This document shows, piece after piece, positions 24,143-32,469 of a DNA stretch of 44,009 bases. Both the position numbers and the translations under genes were made by a program. This DNA comes from Halorussus amylolyticus (GTDB lineage: Archaea; Halobacteriota; Halobacteria; Halobacteriales; Haladaptataceae). The notes beneath the pieces are model-generated. The model was not told the origin of the DNA and made no database searches. It was given only the letters and a program-made list of their open reading frames with translations. The number at the start of each line of letters is the position of its first letter. Position 1 is the first letter of the stretch. Location: assembly GCF_004143485.2 (NCBI RefSeq), contig NZ_ML974130.1, forward strand, positions 727,817 through 771,825. The letters run 5' to 3'.

Positions 24143-25228
24143 CTACGCTCCGGGGACGCCGCCGGTAATCTGGAAGTACAGCGCCGCGAACGTGATGGCG
24201 TCGAACGCGCCGTGGATGAGCGTCGGGACCACGATGTTCCCGGTCCGGAGGTAGGTCGCGCCGAGGATGAGCGACAGGCCGAACACGACCCCGAGCGTGA
24301 GCAGAGTCGCGCCGAGATTCGGACTGTAGTACGCCGGGAAGTGCGCGATTGCGAACACGACGCTCCCGACCACGACCGCACTGCGTTTCGAGAAGGTGTC
24401 GTACAGCGACTTCTGGATGATGTTGCGATAGAGGAGTTCCTCGCCCGGCCCGATGATGAGCCACGCCGCCGGAATCAGCCACAGCAGAATCGTGGGGTCG
24501 CCCGACCGCGCGGCCTGCTCGACGCTGTGTTGGGCGCTGGAGATTCCCAACTGCTGGAACAGGATTCCGAGCAGAACCTGGAGACCGAGCAGGCCGAGGA
24601 TGCCCGCGACCGTCCAGCCGAGGTCGGCCAGCGTCGGCCAGCGGAGGTCGAGATACGACAGGCCCTTGTCGGTCAGTCGGAAGTATGCGAGCGCCACCGT
24701 CCCTGTCCCGAGTCCGAGCGCGAGCGCGCCGATGGCGACCGAGTGGACCTGCGTCACCTCGCCCGGTGCGACCGCAGCGTACACCGACACCACGATGGTC
24801 GTCCACACCGCGATGGCGAACAGCCCGGAGAGACCGATTGCGAGGCTCCGGAAGAACGCGCGAAGCCCCTCGCTCGCCCGCGAGGGAAGGCCCTTTCCGT
24901 CGCCGTAGGCCGCGATGACCCCGCCCACGCCGCCGACGAGCGCGAGCGTCACGCCCAGTGACGAGGCGTCGCCCGCCAACGCCCCGGATGTCGCGGTGGC
25001 GGTTCCGACCACGGCGAGACTCGCGACCCCGGCCGCGAGCGCGCCGGGCGCGCGCTCGACGAGTCCGTGGCGTCGGAGCGCGAACGCGCCGAACGCCGCC
25101 GCACCGAACGCCGCGAGGAGCGCGTTCTCGACCGGTCCGACGCCGACGGCGTCCCAGGGAAGCGCCGCCGCCGCGAGCGCGATGCCAGCCAGCACGACTC
25201 CGGCGGCCGCATACGAGCGGTTTTCCAT
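24143..25228 (-). CDS. CPBP-family intramembrane metalloprotease
   Basis: A 361-residue polytopic membrane protein, about 8-10 segments. The CPBP/abortive-infection motifs lie in the C-terminal third: EELLYR (about residue 265), AHFPAYY with the motif-2 His, and LIHGAFD as motif 3 with Asp where Asn is common. These residues form the Glu/His active site of Rce1-type proteases. In archaea such proteins occur in many roles; the substrate here is unknown. It stands alone between the RHH-like gene and pgi. Confidence 0.85.
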   Translation of the reverse strand: MENRSYAAAGVVLAGIALAAAALPWDAVGVGPVENALLAAFGAAAFGAFALRRHGLVERAPGALAAGVASLAVVGTATATSGALAGDASSLGVTLALVGGVGGVIAAYGDGKGLPSRASEGLRAFFRSLAIGLSGLFAIAVWTTIVVSVYAAVAPGEVTQVHSVAIGALALGLGTGTVALAYFRLTDKGLSYLDLRWPTLADLGWTVAGILGLLGLQVLLGILFQQLGISSAQHSVEQAARSGDPTILLWLIPAAWLIIGPGEELLYRNIIQKSLYDTFSKRSAVVVGSVVFAIAHFPAYYSPNLGATLLTLGVVFGLSLILGATYLRTGNIVVPTLIHGAFDAITFAALYFQITGGVPGA

Positions 25229-25294
25229 ACCTCGAACAAGGAACGGGCGGACTAAAGTCCCTGCGCTTGCGGGTTCTTCGGGACTCCGTCCCGG

Positions 25295-26587
25295 TCACTC
25301 CACGACCAGACTCGTCTTCTCGGCCACGGCGTCGGCCTCTGCGAAGTCACCGCCGCCGAGCAGGCCGCGAGCCGCCTTCTTGCCCCACTCGACCGCGGGC
25401 TGAGTGAACGTCTCGACGTCCGCGAGTTCGCCGTAGACGACGCACGCGGCCTCCATCCCGTAGAGGAGTTCGCCGAGTCCGCGCTCGTCCACGCGGTCGA
25501 TTTCGATGCGGACGTTGGGCTGGCCCGCGGCCGCGAGGCTGGCTTCGGTCGCCTCGAACTCGGCGTCCAGAAGCTCGCCGAGCGTCGAACCGCCGAGATA
25601 CGACAGGCCGTCGAGGTCGGTCTCGGGGATTTTTCGGTCGGCGCGCTCGCGCGGTCGGACGAGGGTCACGAGCTTGTCGCGAGGTCCGGCGCGATACAGT
25701 TGGAGCTGAGAGTGCTGGTCGGTCGCGCCGAGCGCGCGGGCGGGGGTCTGGCCCCGGCCGTCCTTCCCGAGGCTCTCGGCCCACAGTTGGGCGAACCACT
25801 CGGCGAACGTTTCGAGCGACTCGGCGTAGGGCATCATCGCGTTGACTGCCGCGCCGCGTTCTTCGAGGGCGTAGGAGACTGCGCCGTAAGCGTAGCCCGG
25901 CGAGTCGTAGAGCGACCCCGAGAGCCGGTCGGCCTCCTCGCTCGCTCCCCGGAGAATCGCGTCGAGGTCGTGACCGCAAATCGCGGCACACGCCAGCCCG
26001 ACGGTCGAGAGAACCGAGAATCGGCCCGGAACGCCCGCGGGCACGTCGAGCGCGGGCAGGTCGTGCTTCTCGGCGAGTCGTCGGAGATTACCTTCCTCGC
26101 CCGTGGTGACGAAGGTTCGGTCGGTCCAATCGACTCCGGCATCGGCCATCGCCTCGCGGACGACGAGGAAATTGGCGAGCGTTTCGGCGGTGGTGCCGGA
26201 CCGCGAGACGACGTTGACCGCCGTGGCGTCGAGCGACAAGGAGTCGAGCAGTCGCGCGACGTGTTCGGGGTCCACGTTGTCGAGGAAGTAGGCGTCCGTG
26301 TCCGAGGGCAGGCCGTTCGCGAGGGTCGCCGCGCCCAAGGCCGACCCGCCGATACCGACCGTCAGGACCGCCTCGGCGTCGGCGAAGGGTTCGACCGCTC
26401 GCCGGATTTCGTCGGGGTCGGCGGTTTCGGGGAGGTTCAGCGCGGCGTAGCCGTGTTCGTCGTTCGCGCGTCCGCGCTCGATGCGCTCGTGTGCGTCCGC
26501 GACTCGCTCGTCGAGGTCGTCGAGTTCGGCGCGCGCGAGGCCGGGGTCCGCGACTTCCGAGAGTGCGTTACCGAGGTCTACGTGCAT
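25295..26587 (-). CDS. pgi: Glucose-6-phosphate isomerase
   Basis: A 430-residue isomerase of the PGI superfamily, interconverting glucose-6-phosphate and fructose-6-phosphate in sugar degradation and gluconeogenesis. The phosphate-binding GIGGSALGA (about residue 78) and SRSGTTAETL (about 122) segments, and the QHSQLQLYRAG region with its catalytic His (about 305), are conserved. It is shorter than the 550-residue bacterial form but typical for haloarchaea. The ATG at 26587 follows a T-rich box about 30 nt upstream; the long upstream extension is non-coding. Confidence 0.95.
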   Translation of the reverse strand: MHVDLGNALSEVADPGLARAELDDLDERVADAHERIERGRANDEHGYAALNLPETADPDEIRRAVEPFADAEAVLTVGIGGSALGAATLANGLPSDTDAYFLDNVDPEHVARLLDSLSLDATAVNVVSRSGTTAETLANFLVVREAMADAGVDWTDRTFVTTGEEGNLRRLAEKHDLPALDVPAGVPGRFSVLSTVGLACAAICGHDLDAILRGASEEADRLSGSLYDSPGYAYGAVSYALEERGAAVNAMMPYAESLETFAEWFAQLWAESLGKDGRGQTPARALGATDQHSQLQLYRAGPRDKLVTLVRPRERADRKIPETDLDGLSYLGGSTLGELLDAEFEATEASLAAAGQPNVRIEIDRVDERGLGELLYGMEAACVVYGELADVETFTQPAVEWGKKAARGLLGGGDFAEADAVAEKTSLVVE

Positions 26588-26687
26588 ATTGTCGTTCGTA
26601 CTCGCGTTCGGCGGCGACAAAAAGTGAGGTGGTCGCCTCCACGCCATCGCACCCCTTATCTGCCCGCCGTCCGAAGTTCGGGCCGAG

Positions 26688-27251
26688 ATGCCCGACACGG
26701 AAGCCGGAGCCGAATCCGCCCGAACAGACGCGACCGACCCCGCAGAGCGCGGCGAGTCTCGGAGCCTCGTCGCGGGGTCGTTCCGGCAAGCGTTCGGCGA
26801 GACGGACTCCCTGCTCATGCGGTCGTACGTCGTTGTCAGCGCGGTGTTGGGCGGTTTGCTCGGAATCTTCCTCCTGCTCGCGCTCCCGGTGTGGATTTTC
26901 AACACGCTCGGCGGGTCGGAGTTCGCCACGTTCTCGCGGACGTTTCTGGTGGTCGGCGGCGTCGTGCTGTTCGCCGCGATGGTCGCGCCCGTCCTCTCGT
27001 CGGCGCGTCGGCACCGCCGCGAGACCGCGAGCCGACGGGCCGACTTCCTGCTCGCGGCGTCGGGCTACCTGTTCGTGCTGTCGATATATCTCTCGCTCGT
27101 CATCTCCGTACCGCCCGACATGCGCGAGACGCCCTCGGGCGTCCTCGCGCCCGCGGTAGAGTTTCTCTACGCGCTCCCGGCGACCTACGCGCTCGCGCCC
27201 CCACTGGTGGCGCTCGTCGTGATTGGGATGGTCCACCGGTTCGCGCGGTGA
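26688..27251 (+). CDS. Four-segment membrane protein of unknown function
   Basis: A 187-residue protein with an acidic N-terminal region of about 40 residues and four predicted membrane segments (about 47-70, 83-104, 122-142, 158-182). Not recognised as a named family. Its ATG lies about 35 nt after a cttatc box. It precedes dinB on the same strand with 49 nt between, but the polymerase gene appears to have its own box, so cotranscription is uncertain. Confidence 0.7.
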   Translation: MPDTEAGAESARTDATDPAERGESRSLVAGSFRQAFGETDSLLMRSYVVVSAVLGGLLGIFLLLALPVWIFNTLGGSEFATFSRTFLVVGGVVLFAAMVAPVLSSARRHRRETASRRADFLLAASGYLFVLSIYLSLVISVPPDMRETPSGVLAPAVEFLYALPATYALAPPLVALVVIGMVHRFAR

Positions 27252-27300
27252 GAGGGACGGTCCCGACCATTTATCGTTCCGCGGACGCCTACCCTCGCGC

Positions 27301-28773
27301 ATGACCGGAGGAGGGTCGCGTCTGCCCGGAACGCCCGACGACGACCGACGCGACTCCATCGTCCTCCACGTCGATATGGACTGCTTCTACGCGGCGTGCG
27401 AGCGCCGCAAGGACCCGGAACTCCGGGGCGAACCGGTCGTGGTCGGGATGGGCTACGAGGGCGGCGAGACCCACGGCGCGGTCGCCACCGCGAGCTACGA
27501 GGCCCGCGAGTACGGCGTCGAGAGCGCCCAAGCAATCGGGAGCGCGCTCGAACGCTTGCCCCGGAAGGCGGAGGTGGGCGAAGGCGACTCCGACATCGAC
27601 CCCGAGGAGGCGGGCTACTACCGACCGGTGGACATGGAGTACTACGAGGCGGTCAGCGCCGAGGTCAAGGAAATCCTCCACGACGTGGCCGACACGGTCC
27701 GGGAGGTCAGCATCGACGAGGCGTACCTCGACGTGACCGACCGGACCGCCTGGGAGGTAGCCGAGGGGTTCGCGCGCCACGTCAAACACCGAATCGACCG
27801 CGAGGTCGGGGTCGCGGCGAGCGTCGGGGTCGCGCCCAACATGTCCACCGCGAAAATCGCGAGCGATTACGACAAGCCCGACGGTCTCGTCGTGGTCGAA
27901 CCCGGCGAAGTCCGGGAATTTCTCGCGCCCCTCGACGTGGCGGAGTTGCACGGCGTCGGCCCGGTCACGGCCCGCGAACTCCGGTCGATGGGAATCGAGA
28001 CCGCGGGCGACCTCGCCGCGGCCGACCGCGCCGACCTCGAAGCCCGGTTCGGCGAGCGCGGCGCGGAGATGCACCGCCGGGCGCGCGGCGACGACCACCG
28101 CGAGGTCACGCCCCGCGGTCGGCCCAAGAGCCTCTCGCGCGAGTCGGCGTTCACCGACCCCACCGCCGACGCCGAGGTGAAGCGCGAGCGAGTCCAAACC
28201 CTCGCTGAGGCGGTCGCCGACCGCGCGAGTCGGAAGGACGCGATGTACCGGACTATCGGCATCAAGGCCGTGACGCCGCCGTTCGACGTGAACACCCGCG
28301 CGAAGTCCCTGCCCGGACCGGTGGACGACCCCGAACTGGTCGAGGAGGTCGCGCTCGACCTGCTCGAGGAGTTCCGCGACGACCGGGTTCGGAAAGTGGG
28401 CGTTCGCGTCTCGAACCTCTCGTTCGCGGACGCCGACCAGTCGAGTCTGGACGGGTGGGAGGGGTCGCCGGAATCGACCGTTTCGGTCGATTCCGGCGGG
28501 GCGAGCGATGCTGGCGGGGCGACCGATTCCGAGGACACGAACGGTGCGACGAGTTCGGGCGAGTCCGGCGACTCGCCGGACTCGCCCGTCAGTCTCGACG
28601 ATTTCGAGGACGTGGGCGATTCTGCGGACTCGGACCATTCCGAGGCGTCCGGCGATTCTGCCGAATCGCCGGACGCCGACCCCGATGCAGAATCCGACTC
28701 CGGAGACGACGCCGACCTCGATACCGAATCCGGAGAGGACCCCGAAGGCCAGTCGTCGCTCACAGATTTCTGA
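27301..28773 (+). CDS. dinB: DNA polymerase IV (Y family)
   Basis: A 490-residue translesion polymerase. The palm active site is intact: D25 and D27 in HVDMDCFY, D138 and E139 in SIDEAY; Y30 sits at the steric-gate position. Finger, thumb with two HhH motifs (around LHGVGPVTAREL) and little-finger domains follow to about residue 380. The last 110 residues are an acidic, Ser/Asp/Gly-rich linker ending in QSSLTDF, a PCNA-binding (PIP) motif at the extreme C-terminus. Two perfect DNA palindromes (28467-28497 and 28557-28587) lie in the linker. A box tttatcg about 30 nt before the ATG at 27301 supports that start. Confidence 0.95.
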   Translation: MTGGGSRLPGTPDDDRRDSIVLHVDMDCFYAACERRKDPELRGEPVVVGMGYEGGETHGAVATASYEAREYGVESAQAIGSALERLPRKAEVGEGDSDIDPEEAGYYRPVDMEYYEAVSAEVKEILHDVADTVREVSIDEAYLDVTDRTAWEVAEGFARHVKHRIDREVGVAASVGVAPNMSTAKIASDYDKPDGLVVVEPGEVREFLAPLDVAELHGVGPVTARELRSMGIETAGDLAAADRADLEARFGERGAEMHRRARGDDHREVTPRGRPKSLSRESAFTDPTADAEVKRERVQTLAEAVADRASRKDAMYRTIGIKAVTPPFDVNTRAKSLPGPVDDPELVEEVALDLLEEFRDDRVRKVGVRVSNLSFADADQSSLDGWEGSPESTVSVDSGGASDAGGATDSEDTNGATSSGESGDSPDSPVSLDDFEDVGDSADSDHSEASGDSAESPDADPDAESDSGDDADLDTESGEDPEGQSSLTDF

Positions 28774-28924
28774 GAACACAGCCCTGCCTGTATAATCAGA
28801 CTGAAGGCGACGGGGATACGACTCTCGCGTGACCAAGTGTGAATCGAACGAGTCGGGATACGCCGGAGTCGGGTCGCGCCGGTGGGCGCGCTCGCTCGCC
28901 GCCCGCGCCCGCGGAGGCGAGTCG

Positions 28925-30157
28925 ATGAACCGAAACGACCGCTCCATCGTGGGACTGGTGATGGTCGCCCACGCGATGGTCCACACCTACGAGCTTTCGG
29001 TGCCCATCCTCGTGACCATCTGGCTCGACCAGTTCGGCGTGACCGCCGGGACGATGGGACTCGTCGTGGCCACCGGCTACGCGCTGTTCGGCATCGGCGC
29101 GCTTCCCGGCGGTTTGCTCGCCGACGCCTACGGCTCCCGGAAGCTCATCATCGCGTGTCTCGCCGGGATGGGCGGGTCGTTCGCCCTGCTGAGTCTCGCA
29201 CCGAGCGTGCCGGTCGTCGCGCTCGCGCTCGTTCTGTGGGGCGTCGCGGCGAGCGTCTACCACCCCTCGGGACTGGCGCTCATCAGCAAGGGCGTCTCCC
29301 AGCAGGGCACCGCATTCGCGTACCACGGCATGGCCGGAAACCTCGGCATCGCGCTCGGCCCGCTGGCGACCGCGGTTCTCCTGCTGTTTTTCGACTGGCG
29401 AATCGTGGTCGCGCTCCTCGCGGTCCCGGCCGCGCTCGCGGTCGCGTTCGCGCTGACCGTGGAGTTCGACGAGACCGCGAACGTCGAGCAGTCTGCGACC
29501 GACGGGGGAGACTCGCGCGCCGACGGCGGCGTCTCGTCGCTCTCGGAGTTCCTCGCCGACTCGAAAGTCCTGTTCTCGGGCGCGTTCGTCCTCGTGTTCG
29601 TCATCGTGATGTGCTCGGGGCTGTACTATCGCGGAGTCCTCACATTCTTGCCCGAGATGCTGGCGAACCAACCCCTGTTCGACCCCGTCCCACTCGGCGG
29701 CCGCGACATCGAGCCGTCGCAGTACATCTACGCCGGGCTCCTGATGATAGGCATCGGCGGCCAGTACGTCGGCGGGATGCTGACCGACCGCATCCGAGTC
29801 GAGCGCGGTCTCACCGGAGCGTTCGGCGTGCTGGCGGTCATCGCGCTCCTCTACCTGCCCGCGCTGAACGCCGGACTCGTCGCGCTCCTCGCGGCGAGTG
29901 CGGCGCTCGGCTTCGCGCTGTTCGTGGTCCAGCCGCTGTATCAGGCCGCGGTCGCGGAATACACCCCCGCCGGGACGCGGGGCCTCTCGTACGGCTTCAC
30001 CTACCTCGGCGTGTTCGGCGTCGGGGCCGCGGGCGCGGGCATCGCGGGCTTCGTCCTCGAACTCTACTCGCCGACCGCGCTGTTCGTCGTCCTCTGTGGG
30101 TTCGCGGTCGTCGCCACGGTCTTCGGCGCGATTCTCTCGACCCGGACGACTGCGTGA
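28925..30157 (+). CDS. Major facilitator superfamily transporter
   Basis: A 410-residue transporter with 12 predicted membrane segments, split by a cytoplasmic loop of about 35 acidic and Ser residues near 185-220. The A-motif-like GGLLADAYGSRK follows segment 2. It resembles MFS members of unknown specificity, somewhat like fosmidomycin-resistance-type efflux proteins, but substrate cannot be assigned. The ATG at 28925 is chosen because the 32-residue extension upstream is Arg-rich and not membrane-like. The S9 peptidase follows 38 nt downstream. Confidence 0.85.
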   Translation: MNRNDRSIVGLVMVAHAMVHTYELSVPILVTIWLDQFGVTAGTMGLVVATGYALFGIGALPGGLLADAYGSRKLIIACLAGMGGSFALLSLAPSVPVVALALVLWGVAASVYHPSGLALISKGVSQQGTAFAYHGMAGNLGIALGPLATAVLLLFFDWRIVVALLAVPAALAVAFALTVEFDETANVEQSATDGGDSRADGGVSSLSEFLADSKVLFSGAFVLVFVIVMCSGLYYRGVLTFLPEMLANQPLFDPVPLGGRDIEPSQYIYAGLLMIGIGGQYVGGMLTDRIRVERGLTGAFGVLAVIALLYLPALNAGLVALLAASAALGFALFVVQPLYQAAVAEYTPAGTRGLSYGFTYLGVFGVGAAGAGIAGFVLELYSPTALFVVLCGFAVVATVFGAILSTRTTA

Positions 30158-30195
30158 CCAGTAATTTCAACTGTTCGCGCTTTGATTTCGCTTCC

Positions 30196-32121
30196 ATGAC
30201 ACGCGACGTGAGACGGTACTTCACCGCCCGAGAGACCACCGCACCCACGCTCTCACCCGACGGGAGGGTAGCGTTCCTCGCCGACACCACCGGCACGATG
30301 CAGGTGTGGATTTCCGACGCCCCCGGAGCGTGGCCGCGCCAGCGAACCTTCTACGACGAGCGCGTCTCGTTCGCGTCGTGGTCGCCCGACGGGAGCGCGG
30401 TCGCGTTCGGAAAGGACGCCGGGGCCGACGAACACGACCAACTGTTCGTGCTCGACCCCGACGACGGCGACATCGCCCGACTGACCGACCGCCCCGACGC
30501 GATTCACCTCTGGGGCGGGTGGAGTCCCGACGGCGACCGAATCGCGTTCGCCGCGAACCGACGCGACGAGTCCCGGTTCGACGTGTACGCGATGGACGTG
30601 GGAAGCGACGCGGACGACGCCGACGACACCGACGCCGACAGCACCCACGCCGACCCCGAACTCGTTCGAGAGGCCGACTGCGAGGGGTTCGTCTCGGTCG
30701 CTGGCTGGAGTCCGTCGGGCGACCGTCTCGTGGTCCAAGACGCGAGCGCGAGTTCCGACGACGACCTCTCCGTCGTGGACGTGGCGACCGGCGAGCGCGA
30801 CCACGTCACGCCCCACGACGGCCACGTTCGGTACCACCAGCCAGCGTTCGGCCCGGACGGCGAGGCAATCTACTGTGCGAGCGACGCCAACGCCGACACG
30901 ATGGAGGTCGCCCGAATCGACCTCGAAACGCTCGCGACCGAGACGGTCGTCTCGGGCGGCGAGTGGAGCATCGACGGCTTCGCGCTCGACGCCGCCTCGG
31001 GCCGACTCGCGGTGACCCGGAACGTCGATGGCTACTCCGACCTCCGGGTCGGACGGCTGACCTCGGCCACCGACGCCGACCTCGCGGACGTTTCGCTCCC
31101 CCCGGGGAGCGAAACGTCCGAACCCGAGTGCGTAGTTCACGACCTCTCGATGGGACCCGACGGCGAGCGGGTCGCCGCCACCGTCTCCGCGCCCGACCTG
31201 AACCACTCGGTCTTCGTCGCGGACGCGCGAGACGCGCACAAGGGCGAGTCGGTTTCGGTCTCGCGCTGGACCCGACCCTCGGCAGGCGGGATGTCGCTCG
31301 ACGCCTACCAGTCGCCCGACCTCGTTCGATACGAGACGTTCGATGCTGACGAGCGAGGCTCGTCTGCTCGTGAGGCGGAGTCTCACGGTGGTCGCGAGAT
31401 TCCAGCGTACTTCACGCTCCCCATCGACGCCCCGGCGGGCGAGACGCCGGTAGTCGTCGATATCCACGGCGGGCCGCACCACCAGCGCAGGCCGTGGTTT
31501 CGGCCGATTCGACAGTACTTCCTCGATTCGGGCTACGCGGTGTTCGAGCCGAACGTCCGCGGGTCGTCGGGCTACGGCCGGGAGTACGCCGCGCTCGACG
31601 ACGTGGAAAAGCGAATGGACTCGGTGCGCGATATCGCCGAGGCCGTCGAGTGGCTCGCCGACCGGCCCGAAATCGACCCCGAGCGCGTGGTGGCCTACGG
31701 CCGGTCGTACGGCGGCTTCATGGTGCTCGCCGCGCTCACCGAGTACCCCGACCTCTGGGCCGCCGGAGTGGACTTCGTCGGCATCGGCAACTGGGTCACG
31801 TTCCTCGAAAACACCGGCGACTGGCGGCGCGCCCACCGCGAGGCCGAGTACGGATCGCTCGCCGACGACCGCAAATTTCTCGAATCCATCAGCCCGATTC
31901 ACTCGGTCGATGAAATCGAGTGCCCGCTGTTCGTCCAGCACGGCGCGAACGACCCGCGGGTCCCCGTGAGCGAAGCCCGTCAGATTGCGGCGGAGGTCGA
32001 ATCACAGGGCGTGCCGGTCGAGACCCTCATCTTCGACGACGAGGGCCACCACACCACGAAACTCGGGAATCGAATCGAGATGTTCGAGCGAATCGCGGGC
32101 TTCCTCGACCGGCACGTCTGA
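30196..32121 (+). CDS. S9-family serine peptidase (acylaminoacyl peptidase/prolyl oligopeptidase type)
   Basis: A 641-residue cytoplasmic peptidase. The N-terminal beta propeller (about 1-380) shows repeated WSPDG/GPDG blades as in TolB/WD40-like propellers. The alpha/beta-hydrolase domain has the triad S504 in GRSYGG, D586 in GANDPR and H618 in EGHHT. The family trims short peptides in cytosolic peptide turnover. The ATG at 30196 begins MTRDVRRYF. An in-frame reading extends far upstream over the MFS gene but is a shadow. A 17-bp-arm DNA palindrome (31085-31120) lies between propeller blades. Confidence 0.9.
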   Translation: MTRDVRRYFTARETTAPTLSPDGRVAFLADTTGTMQVWISDAPGAWPRQRTFYDERVSFASWSPDGSAVAFGKDAGADEHDQLFVLDPDDGDIARLTDRPDAIHLWGGWSPDGDRIAFAANRRDESRFDVYAMDVGSDADDADDTDADSTHADPELVREADCEGFVSVAGWSPSGDRLVVQDASASSDDDLSVVDVATGERDHVTPHDGHVRYHQPAFGPDGEAIYCASDANADTMEVARIDLETLATETVVSGGEWSIDGFALDAASGRLAVTRNVDGYSDLRVGRLTSATDADLADVSLPPGSETSEPECVVHDLSMGPDGERVAATVSAPDLNHSVFVADARDAHKGESVSVSRWTRPSAGGMSLDAYQSPDLVRYETFDADERGSSAREAESHGGREIPAYFTLPIDAPAGETPVVVDIHGGPHHQRRPWFRPIRQYFLDSGYAVFEPNVRGSSGYGREYAALDDVEKRMDSVRDIAEAVEWLADRPEIDPERVVAYGRSYGGFMVLAALTEYPDLWAAGVDFVGIGNWVTFLENTGDWRRAHREAEYGSLADDRKFLESISPIHSVDEIECPLFVQHGANDPRVPVSEARQIAAEVESQGVPVETLIFDDEGHHTTKLGNRIEMFERIAGFLDRHV

Positions 32122-32139
32122 GAGGCGGGCGCGTCTGAG

Positions 32140-32469
32140 CTACTCGGCGGCGATGACCCAGCGGTCGTCGCCTCGGCGCTCCAGAATCGCTTCCTCGCGC
32201 ATTCGGACGACGTAGCCCGTGACCGTCTGCTCGATTTCGTGGTCGGCCCGGACGCGAACCAGATTGCCGAGAACCCGGGCCGACGGCGGTTTCTGGGCCG
32301 CGCCGCAGTCGTAGACGGTGAGGAGTTCGCGCTCGCGCTCGTCGTAGACGACCACGTAGGCGTGCTGGGGGAGCCTCCACCGACTTTCGTCCTCGGGAGC
32401 CAGCGTGTTCACGGTCGCGAGTAGTCGGAGGGCAGATAAAAATCCTCGTCGGGAATCGCCCGGGTTCAC
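32140..32469 (-). CDS. Conserved small protein coupled to the HerA-like gene
   Basis: A 109-residue soluble protein of unknown family, mostly beta strands. A GTG at 32469 overlaps the stop of the HerA-like gene as GTGA, which suggests translational coupling. However a box (tttttatct) around 32434-32443 on the minus strand would suit a leaderless GTG at 32412, giving a 90-residue protein; both starts are possible and the downstream one matches where the folded domain begins (LAPEDESRW). A role with the ATPase is inferred from overlap only. Confidence 0.65.
   Translation of the reverse strand: MNPGDSRRGFLSALRLLATVNTLAPEDESRWRLPQHAYVVVYDERERELLTVYDCGAAQKPPSARVLGNLVRVRADHEIEQTVTGYVVRMREEAILERRGDDRWVIAAE

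Noticed and set aside
24143..25228. Defence or bacteriocin-immunity role for the CPBP protease
   Set aside because: No associated defence or peptide genes; the family is too broad for that claim.
28882..30195. N-terminal extension of the S9 peptidase
   Set aside because: It overlaps the MFS transporter in another frame and is Arg-rich without domain content.
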